In this document: in pieces, positions 1 to 5,867 of the stretch
Layout of the letters: each line of letters begins with the position of its first letter
How positions within the stretch are numbered: position 1 is the first letter of the stretch
Source of the DNA: UBA4736 sp002404015
GTDB taxonomy: Bacteria; Chloroflexota; Dormibacteria; Dormibacterales; Dormibacteraceae
Length of the DNA: 64,000 nucleotides
Direction: 5' to 3'
Assembly: GCA_036747295.1 (NCBI GenBank)
Contig: DAIOCN010000002.1
Span: 1 to 64,000 of the forward strand
Program-made: the position numbers and the translations under genes
The notes under the pieces: model-generated
Databases searched by the model: none
What the model saw: only the letters and a program-made list of their open reading frames with translations
Told to the model about the DNA's origin: nothing

Positions 1-37
1 AGCCGACGGCAACCCCCGCACGATAGGGCCTACCCAC

Positions 38-490
38 TCAATTCAGCGAGGAGCCCCCTTTGTAGACGTGCGAGATCCGAAGGTTAAAGCGGAGGGCAAT
101 GTACTGTGGCACACGGAACATCGGCTTCAGCGTCAGGAATACAAGCGAGTTTGGACGTAGCCAAAACTCATCGCCGTCCCGAAGCTCACCTTCGACAATA
201 CTGGCCTGCGCGTCGTCCCAATAGACGAAGTCTCCTCCAAGCGGGACCTCGTATGAGGCGGGCTTCAGCGCGTCCGCTTCGTACTTGAACGGAAAGATGA
301 GCCCGCAGGCAGCTACATAGTCAGAGAACTCGCCCGAGTTGAGGAGTGCAGGCTGAATAGAAGGAAGCGGATCGAGTTCACGATACTTTTGATGCCTATC
401 CTCTGCATCTTGGTCTGATCCCGAGAACGTAGGATCAGCCACTTGTTCGCGCCAGTAGGGCCATGCGCGGCGATCGGTCACGGTCCACAA
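38..490 (-). pseudogene. dCTP deaminase/dUTPase-fold protein, C-terminally truncated
   Basis: The 150-residue ORF starts at a TTG (490) that lies inside the 3' end of the upstream synthetase gene, overlapping it by 56 nt. Residues from about 60 on (PASYEVPLG, then DGDEFWLRPNSLVFLTLKP and VPQYIALRFNLRI) resemble the N-terminal half of dCTP deaminase-domain proteins. Family members continue after the HVYKG stretch into a VDPGF-type segment that completes the active site. Here HVYKG is followed by a GGGGG run and a stop (TGA, 38-40). No other frame in the remaining 37 nt restores a DPGF motif. I read it as truncated or frameshifted, and probably not an active deaminase as it stands. The coupling to a purine nucleotide enzyme suggests a nucleotide-pool function. 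Fold call moderately sure, pseudogene call less so. Confidence 0.55.
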
Positions 491-1490
491 TTGTTGTTGG
501 TCCTATTCCGAGCAACTGAATCTCGTGGTCTATCGAGCGCTCCACCCTCGCCACAAAATCGCGAATGATGTCGGTGAGCCGGCCGGTGACACAGCACTCA
601 TGATCGAGGTAGTCCAGGTGGTTCATCGCGACTACCGTTGGTGTGTTGACGATTATTGCCTGGCGAACGACCGACGCCTCAAAGTTGGCGACCCGCCGCA
701 CCTGTTTCGTCACGCTCGTCAATTCTTGAATGTCATGATCGTGGTTGCCTTCCGACGTGACCGTTGGCCAATCAGTCTCAAGTGGTAGGGGCCCCGAGTT
801 GCCGGCGACGCGAATTGGGAATGCACGGAGCACCATCACTACTTGGTCGACATCCAGCGGACTGAGGCCTGCCTCACCGACAAATCCAGCCGCCGTCGTA
901 TCTCTTGACGTAACGAATGGATAGTCGGCTGAATGAACCAGCGACAACCCGAATCCTTGGGTGCCCTCGATAATTACTCGATCGCCCTTCGTCAACTTGG
1001 TGCGGAGAAACTCCGACGTATTCGTAACCATGCGTTTGAGTGCCATTGAGTCGCGAGCGAGTCGTGCACGGCCATCTCGAGCGATTCGTCGCGTAACCGC
1101 TGCTCCGGTGCCGGTCTCGGTGGATCCGATGCGGCTCCGTAACCCACTCTTCCTTTCCCATTGCCGCTCAGTAGACTCGATGATGACGGCACGCTCGTCG
1201 ATTAGAAGGCGTTCTCGTGGCATGTTCAGCAGTTCAAGTTCGCGCAGTAGAACGGCGATGTCGATATACGAACCGGGACCAAGAACCGCGTATGCGCCGG
1301 GCAGTACTGCCGCGGCCGGCAATTGCCGGAGGACCAGGCGTTCTCCCGATGGCGTGTATACGGTATGACCCGAATTAGGCCCGCCCACGCGAACAGTTAT
1401 GGCCGTGTCCGCTTGTTTGGCCAAGAAGTGAACGACCTTCCCCTTGCCCTCGGAGCCGAACTGACCGCCGACTACTACCGTGACCGGCAT
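435..1490 (-). CDS. PurZ-like / archaeal-type short adenylosuccinate synthetase
   Basis: The protein has 351 residues, shorter than the roughly 430 of bacterial PurA and close to archaeal PurA and phage PurZ. It has the GTP-binding start GGQFGSEGKGK, GGPNSGHT (the general-acid His is kept), GTQGFGLSL and YPFVTSRDTTAAG. In ordinary PurA the first motif reads GDEGKGK and its Asp is catalytic; here that residue is Ser. Phage PurZ enzymes, which condense dGMP with aspartate on the way to 2-aminoadenine (Z) DNA, are reported to lack this Asp, so the substrate may be dGMP or another purine nucleotide instead of IMP. The ATG at 1490 has no clear Shine-Dalgarno sequence. It overlaps the deaminase-like ORF downstream. 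The synthetase fold is sure; the PurZ-type substrate is inference. Confidence 0.8.
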   Translation of the reverse strand: MPVTVVVGGQFGSEGKGKVVHFLAKQADTAITVRVGGPNSGHTVYTPSGERLVLRQLPAAAVLPGAYAVLGPGSYIDIAVLLRELELLNMPRERLLIDERAVIIESTERQWERKSGLRSRIGSTETGTGAAVTRRIARDGRARLARDSMALKRMVTNTSEFLRTKLTKGDRVIIEGTQGFGLSLVHSADYPFVTSRDTTAAGFVGEAGLSPLDVDQVVMVLRAFPIRVAGNSGPLPLETDWPTVTSEGNHDHDIQELTSVTKQVRRVANFEASVVRQAIIVNTPTVVAMNHLDYLDHECCVTGRLTDIIRDFVARVERSIDHEIQLLGIGPTTIVDRDRSPRMALLARTSG

Positions 1491-1565
1491 CGCAATTGGT
1501 ACCGCGTCGGTCTCAGGACAACGTAGACGCGGTGGACGTCAACGTCTGACAAACAGGCAATGTTG

Positions 1566-1862
1566 CTACCGATCCTTCGCTGCAATCGTCCCGTTTCCAG
1601 ATCCGCGTGCCCTCTCTACGGTCGCGGATAGCCAAGCCCACCAAGAGCGGCGAGGTAGCCACGTGAACAGGCGGTAGCTCGCAGTGCCTTGAGGGAGGCC
1701 ACGGCCGTCAAGCCATCTCACGTCGCCATGGCTCCGCGCAGCCAAGGCCTTCGCGGCTTCAATAGCGTGTTGCTTCCCACGATGAGACGCAACGACCTCA
1801 CCGCCCCCTCCAACGACCACCCAGCGATCCCCTTCGGGCCGAACTTCTAGGACGTCATGCAT
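1566..1862 (-). CDS. DUF2188-like small protein
   Basis: The 98-residue protein begins at an ATG (1862) preceded by a strong AGGAGG 9 nt upstream; the longer reading from 1925 would run through the operator region and is unlikely. The segment HDVLEVRPEGDRWVVVGGG, followed by HRGKQHAIEAAKALA, fits the DUF2188 pattern (hydrophobic strand, basic turn, AIEAA-ALA helix). The function of the family is unknown. The tail carries a short aromatic LFTWLPRRSWWAWL stretch that could associate with membrane. It is divergent from the ribbon-helix-helix ORF at 1925, with a palindromic operator between them, and lies 75 bp upstream of the PurZ-like gene on the same strand, so co-transcription is possible. 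Confidence 0.6.
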   Translation of the reverse strand: MHDVLEVRPEGDRWVVVGGGGEVVASHRGKQHAIEAAKALAARSHGDVRWLDGRGLPQGTASYRLFTWLPRRSWWAWLSATVERARGSGNGTIAAKDR

Positions 1863-1882
1863 GATCTGGCCTCCTGGCGGGG

Positions 1883-1904
1883 TTGTAACTTGTAACATGT
1901 TACA
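1883..1904. promoter_or_regulatory. Palindromic operator between divergent genes
   Basis: TGTAACATGTTACA (1891-1904) is a perfect 14-bp palindrome. It is preceded by a direct repeat of TTGTAAC (1883-1889 and 1890-1896). The site sits between the DUF2188-like gene (minus) and the ribbon-helix-helix-like gene (plus), the position expected for an autoregulatory operator. The binding protein is inferred to be the ribbon-helix-helix product. Confidence 0.55.
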
Positions 1905-1924
1905 CGGCAAGGGGACAAGGGGCA

Positions 1925-2188
1925 ATGGCTAATCCAGGAGAACGCCTTCAACTCTCGGTGCGTGTGCCGCGAGAATTGATGGACGTCATCGATACCGCGG
2001 TGCGCTTCCAGGAATCGTCGATACAAGACCTTGTCTTTCCTCTGGTCGAGCGACTGGCAAGCGAGCTGGCAGCCGATCCCGACATACGAGCGTCGCTCGA
2101 AGCCGGGGAACGATACCGTGGACGAATGGGGAGGAAAATCCTCCCAATAGGCAGGCCCGGTGCTGCGCAAACCGCCATGGAGCCATGA
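1925..2188 (+). CDS. Ribbon-helix-helix-like small DNA-binding protein (putative)
   Basis: The 87-residue ORF has an ATG preceded by AAGGGGC. Residues 6-16 (ERLQLSVRVPRE) form a beta strand with alternating polar residues, followed by two predicted helices (LMDVIDTAVRFQE and SIQDLVFPLVERLASEL). This is the order of ribbon-helix-helix repressors and antitoxin DNA-binding domains. The C-terminal third is basic and Pro/Gly rich with no recognisable domain. It diverges from the DUF2188-like gene around the TGTAACATGTTACA palindrome, which suggests it represses both promoters. No toxin-like partner is evident downstream. Confidence 0.5.
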   Translation: MANPGERLQLSVRVPRELMDVIDTAVRFQESSIQDLVFPLVERLASELAADPDIRASLEAGERYRGRMGRKILPIGRPGAAQTAMEP

Positions 2189-3283
2189 TTGACCGAGCGT
2201 CCTTCCAGCCCAACCACATCAGTTAAGGTCGAAGCTGCAGCCCAATCCTAGCCATACCTCCGCGAGTCGCAATCCCGAACTTTGATCGGTTGGCGACAAA
2301 TCCTCGGTTAGCGAAAGCGTTCCGAACAAAATGTCCTGCGACCACATACGGCTTTCGGGGATGCCACTGAGGACGCCTCCTCGTCCCTGATCCGCTGGTC
2401 ATTGAGCGGTTAGAGTCTGGCCCCCCTCAGGCGCCTTCTGCGCCTCCCGGTCGACGGTGCCACCAGCCTGGGTTCCCGACGGACGGTGATCCTCATGGCT
2501 GCTTCTCCTACCCAGTGGTAGAGCCCTGGTCAGGGAGTCGGAGCTTGCCACAGACAGGTCCACAACGAAGCCATTGGCTTCCAAGTCGTGGGTCACGTTG
2601 AGGCAGTGCAGCTCAGCCCACCGCGCCTGCCGCACCAGTGATGTCGGATCCTCAGAACGAGAGGCAGCGAGCACTCGTGCCCCGCGTTGCGAGAGAAGGA
2701 AGACGGATGGCGGGGAGTGATACCAGATGCTTCGATGACTTCCGGCGTTGGAGGAGGTGTGCCGTTAACCTCGGTCCGTCAACTCGATTCCGATTCGATT
2801 GAGTGGTGTCAAAGCGGGTGAGCGTTTGCCGTCAGCGTTGGCGTCAGACTGGTGGAGGTGCTTTGCTGCGCCTAAGCCCTGCTGGGTCATGGGCTTGACG
2901 GCACGGGCGTTGCCGGTGGTGAACTGATTGTCAGAGGTGGAAAGTCAACACGCATCAGAAGGTCAGGGATTCGAATCCCTCGGGTCCTCCGCTTTCGATT
3001 GCTCGGCAAACCTCTTTTTGCATGGGACTGTCCACCTGTCCATCCCGCCCTTGACCCCTGGAGGGTGATCCCCTACACTCCCCCGGGCTTGTAGAGCTAG
3101 CGGCGGGGTAGGATCTCGACCCGGCTACAGGCATCAGGGAGGGAGTCGAGGAGGGAGTCGAGATGGGATTCGCACGGCCAGCGTCGGCGGCGTCATCAAC
3201 ATCAGCGACCGGACCAGGTAAGCGACGATCGTCGCAGGGCGAGGGGTCACCGGTCATCGAGTGCGCCGAAAACATGCAGCTTC
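2189..3283. other. About 1.1 kb without a convincing gene (island debris)
   Basis: Short ORFs on both strands (for example 2399-2674 minus and 2955-3275 minus) show no recognisable motif and no Shine-Dalgarno sequence. The only structured item is the tRNA-end-like palindrome near 2965-2980. A GGAGGGAGTCGA unit occurs twice in tandem around 3137-3160. I read the stretch as non-coding or decayed accessory DNA between the island genes. Confidence 0.5.
2959..2991 (+). repeat. tRNA 3'-end-like fragment (possible att scar)
   Basis: AAGGTC, then the perfect palindrome AGGGATTCGAATCCCT (2965-2980), then CGGGTCCTCCG looks like a variable loop, T-arm and 3' acceptor strand of a tRNA. No matching anticodon arm or 5' acceptor half is found upstream, no CCA follows, and the T-stem does not fold with a standard seven-base loop. 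It is therefore at most a remnant, such as the att half left by an integrase that uses tRNA ends. It does not match the 3' end of the nearby tRNA-Sec. Confidence 0.4.
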
Positions 3284-4003
3284 ATGCCTCGTAGGCTTGT
3301 TGTCGCGGCCAGGTTGACATTCGGCACGTTGCTCGTCGTTTCTCTGTTGGGCCCGCTCCGAAGCGCCGCTGCCAGCTCGCCGCCGAGTTACCTTTCCTCG
3401 GGCTTCGGCTCGGGGGCATCGCGCTCTTGACACCGGCCTCCGTCGGCTCCCAGGCCAACGCCGTGACCTCGGCCCCGCCGTGCCCGGGCACGGGGTCGTG
3501 TCGCTACTCGGCGATCGCGAACGACATCGTCGCGGTGGGTTACGAGGGGCTCCCGTCCGGCGGCACCGAGTTCGTGACCGCGGTGGTGGATCCTGTGACG
3601 GGTACGCCGGACGCGGCCTTCGGTGGGGGCATGGTGTCGGGCTTCGGGGGAGGGTTGAGCACCGCTGAGGCAACCGGCGTCGCCGTGTACCCACCTTGTC
3701 CGGGCGCGAGCTCGTGCCCATGGGCGGACGAGGCCGGTGACGTGGTCGTCGTCGGCACCGATCCGAGCGGCATCCAGGTTGCTGCGTATACCCCCGCGGG
3801 CAAACTGCAGTGGGAGGCCGTGGTCGCGCCGGGGCCTGCTGGTTTCGCGGTCGGCAGCTGCCGGCGATCGCATTGGACACGACGGGCGCGACGCCTGACG
3901 GCGACGTGATTGTCGCTGGCTCGGTGATCCCGGAGGTCGGAGGCGCGCCGCAGCCGATCGTGGCAGCGTTGCGGCCGACCGGATCGATCGACTCGGCCTT
4001 AAG
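3284..4003 (+). pseudogene. Secreted delta-60-type beta-propeller protein, frameshifted remnant
   Basis: An ATG at 3284 opens a typical signal peptide (PRRLVVAARLTFGTLLVV, then an Ala-rich cleavage region). The reading then breaks at a GGGGG run near 3412. In the next frame the text continues as GGIALLTPASVGSQANAV, IVAVGYEG, TEFVTAVVDPVTGTPDAAFG, the style of the delta-60 repeat propeller in which each blade ends in a GFGxGG turn. A second break near 3840-3870 moves the reading into the third frame (ATPDGDVIVAGSVIP, IVAALRPTGSID). It ends abruptly at the neighbouring minus-strand gene. Two frame breaks and a missing C-terminus make it a pseudogene of an extracellular protein. Confidence 0.6.
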
Positions 4004-4130
4004 CCGTGACGAGAACGGCGGCGGCCACCACGAAGGGGCCAATGCTCAGGGCGGCAAGCCAGCTGAATAGCGTGATCAGAGCGACAGAGATCAAGCCCAG
4101 AATTACTGCCGCATGATCGCCCAACTTCAT
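3999..4130 (-). CDS. 43-residue membrane peptide
   Basis: The ORF is read from the ATG at 4130, which has GGAGGG a few bases upstream; the longer frame to 4235 has no such site. The product, MKLGDHAAVILGLISV and onward, is almost entirely hydrophobic, with one or two short membrane helices broken by FSW and GPF. It follows the integrase gene on the same strand and may be cargo of the same element. No family is recognised. Confidence 0.45.
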   Translation of the reverse strand: MKLGDHAAVILGLISVALITLFSWLAALSIGPFVVAAAVLVTA

Positions 4131-4194
4131 CCTACCCTCCATCGCACAGCTCGACGGAAGGGCAACCTTCCCCTCTCGCTGTCTTAATGCGAGG

Positions 4195-5256
4195 CTAAAA
4201 GGGGCTGTGCTCATCGAAGTCACGACCGAGGTCACCTTTGTCCAGGTGGACGTACCTCATCACCATCACGTAGCTCGTGTGACCGAGGATCCGCCGCAAT
4301 CGCTCGATCTCTCCGCCTGACCGGAGGTACTCGGTGGCGAAGGTGTGCCGGAAACGGTGGGCACGAACTCCAAAGCCGACCTTCGCCCTGATCCGCCGGA
4401 ACAACTCGGTAACGCTCACAAAACCAACCGGACGACCGTCGCCGAGGAGGAGCAACTGGCTGGAAGGGGAGTCAGACCGGTGGCGGTTGACGTAGCGAAC
4501 CAGCTCCCGTCGTAGCCGGCTCGAGACCGGCACTCGTCGGAACTTCGCCCCCTTGCCCCGCTTGATCTTCAGGAAGGCTTGCTCACCGTCGTCCTCGAAG
4601 TCCTCGAGCGAGAGGGCGCACAGCTCCGAGAGCCTCATTCCTGTCCCGAGCAGAATCTGGACCGCCATCTCGGGCCAGCCCGGCGCCGCGGCGCCCAGGA
4701 TCGCCGCGATCTGATCGGCGCTATAAGTCTCGACCTCCTTCTGGGCGACCTGGGGGCCGCGCACTCGGAGCACGGCCGGGTCGACCGGGTAGCCTTCGCG
4801 GGCAGCCCAGTTCGCAAACGCCTTCAGGACCTCGAAGAAGCCGTGGATTGTGTTGTCGGCAAGGCCCCTGTCCCGGAGCTCGCCGAGGTAGCGCTTTAGC
4901 TCAAAGGGCGTCAACTCCGACAGCGTCTGCGCCTGTCCGGTCCGCAGATACCAGCCCATCTTCTGGCGGTACCACTCGATCGTGCGCGAGCTGCGACCCA
5001 TGACCTTCAGCTCGAGCAGCCACTCACGGAGCAGCGCGTCAATTCTCGGGTCGCCCTCGAACCCTTCGACTGGGGCGGGCTGCCCGGCCCCAGCCCGCGG
5101 CGGAGCCCCGCTTCCCGTCCGTTCTGGCGTTGCCGGCAGCTGTCTGGCTGGGCGTCCGCCCAGGCCTACCAGGGCACTCCCGCGGGCCCCGCCGCGCCCG
5201 GAGCCACCCCCAACGGTTTTCGAAAACCCCAACGGTTTCACGGTTTTTTCCACCAC
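4195..5256 (-). CDS. Tyrosine recombinase / integrase (XerC/XerD-like)
   Basis: The 353-residue protein starts at GTG (5256) with AAGGAGG upstream. An N-terminal SAM-like core-binding domain (IDALLREWLLELKVMGRSS, about residues 70-150) precedes the catalytic domain. Catalytic signatures are Arg in GTGMRLSELC, Lys in the KIKRGKGAKFR hairpin, HRFRHTFA, GHTSYVMVMRY and a final Tyr. The first 70 residues are a Gly/Pro/Arg-rich extension not usual in Xer proteins. The gene lies about 120 bp beyond the 3' end of tRNA-Sec on the same strand, a classic layout for an element integrated at selC. The family call is sure; selC as target is inferred. Confidence 0.85.
   Translation of the reverse strand: MVEKTVKPLGFSKTVGGGSGRGGARGSALVGLGGRPARQLPATPERTGSGAPPRAGAGQPAPVEGFEGDPRIDALLREWLLELKVMGRSSRTIEWYRQKMGWYLRTGQAQTLSELTPFELKRYLGELRDRGLADNTIHGFFEVLKAFANWAAREGYPVDPAVLRVRGPQVAQKEVETYSADQIAAILGAAAPGWPEMAVQILLGTGMRLSELCALSLEDFEDDGEQAFLKIKRGKGAKFRRVPVSSRLRRELVRYVNRHRSDSPSSQLLLLGDGRPVGFVSVTELFRRIRAKVGFGVRAHRFRHTFATEYLRSGGEIERLRRILGHTSYVMVMRYVHLDKGDLGRDFDEHSPF
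5208..5238. repeat. Direct repeat CCCCAACGGTTT and palindrome GGTTTTCGAAAACC
   Basis: CCCCAACGGTTT occurs at 5208-5219 and again at 5227-5238. Between and overlapping them lies the perfect palindrome GGTTTTCGAAAACC (5215-5228). They fall in the codons for the integrase N-terminus. The palindrome resembles the anticodon stem-loop of the adjacent tRNA-Sec (CGGTTTTGAAGACCG on the plus strand). It could be arm-type integrase binding sites or a coincidence. Confidence 0.35.
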
Positions 5257-5379
5257 CTTGCCGCCTCCTTGAATGCTTCCTGGCGCCTCTTTTACAGGTC
5301 CCCAGAAACGAGCGAAACCGGCCCTCGGGACCGGTTCTCAAGTTCAAATTAGCTTCGCAGTGGCTCTTCAAAAAGGGTC

Positions 5380-5479
5380 TGGCGGGGATGGATGGGAATC
5401 GAACCCACCTGGGACCCCTCATCAGGACCCCACAAACGGTTTTGAAGACCGCGGGAGGCACCAGCCCCCGTACATCCCC
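5380..5479 (-). tRNA. selC: tRNA-Sec (anticodon UCA)
   Basis: The minus strand reads GGGGATGT at the 5' end and CATCCCC-G-CCA at the 3' end, giving an acceptor stem of at least seven pairs and an encoded CCA. The anticodon loop is CTTCAAA (anticodon TCA) closed by GCGGT/ACCGT. A long variable arm (GGGGTCC, loop, GGGGTCCC) and a T-arm with GTTCGAT follow. The total of 100 nt is typical of bacterial selenocysteine tRNA. A TAGAGT -10-like box lies about 13 nt upstream (5492-5497). It decodes the in-frame UGA of the formate dehydrogenase gene that starts 390 bp away on the other strand. selA, selB and selD are not in the window. Confidence 0.93.
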
Positions 5480-5511
5480 ACTCCTTCCAAGACTCTAGGG
5501 GCCCCGACCCC

Positions 5512-5799
5512 CTAGACGGGCGGCTCACGCTCGAGCTCTTTGCGGACCTCCTCGATGACCGCGGCGATCGTGGCCGGATCCGCCGCCGCCCCCGCCGCCC
5601 GCATCTGCTCCACCGCGGCGCCGGCCATGAAGGAGGCCAGGGGCGCGAACCGACGCTCCTGCGTGTGGGCGGCGACCCTGGCCAGCTCCAGCAGCTCGAG
5701 CGCGACCGCCGAATCCAGGACGGGTGCCTCGATCCGGGCCCCGCGGCGGGCGGCCGCCGCCACGAGGCGCTCGCCGAGGTCCTCAAAGAACTTGTTCAT
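5512..5799 (-). CDS. DUF6457-like protein
   Basis: The 95-residue acidic helical protein starts at ATG 5799. The pattern LELARVAAHTQERRFAPLASFMAGAAVEQ matches DUF6457, a small domain that in actinobacteria is found as a tail on or beside MobA, the molybdenum cofactor guanylyltransferase. That association, and its position between tRNA-Sec and the molybdenum/tungsten formate dehydrogenase, suggests a cofactor-maturation role, but no catalytic motif is visible. It is divergent from the dehydrogenase operon and shares its intergenic promoter region. The family assignment is from memory of the pattern. Confidence 0.55.
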   Translation of the reverse strand: MNKFFEDLGERLVAAAARRGARIEAPVLDSAVALELLELARVAAHTQERRFAPLASFMAGAAVEQMRAAGAAADPATIAAVIEEVRKELEREPPV

Positions 5800-5818
5800 C
5801 GCGCACGACGATAGCCAA

Positions 5819-5847
5819 TTGACGAAGTCCGCGCCCGGCCCTACTCT
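5819..5847 (+). promoter_or_regulatory. Promoter of the formate dehydrogenase operon
   Basis: A TTGACG -35 box (5819-5824), a 17-bp spacer and a TACTCT -10 box (5842-5847) precede the TTG start at 5868. The expected transcription start (about 5854) leaves a very short leader with no Shine-Dalgarno sequence. Confidence 0.5.
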
Positions 5848-5867
5848 TCAGACGCCGTCGGCCGCGT

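Noticed and set aside
2399..2674. 91-residue minus-strand ORF in the island
   Set aside because: No Shine-Dalgarno, no motif, and low support from codon use; left within the debris region.
2959..2991. Complete tRNA gene
   Set aside because: No anticodon arm or 5' acceptor strand, and the T-loop is abnormal; listed as a fragment only.
3254..4042. 262-residue minus-strand ORF, Arg/Pro-rich
   Set aside because: Antisense shadow of the frameshifted propeller gene; no motif, and composition typical of reverse reading of GC-rich coding DNA.
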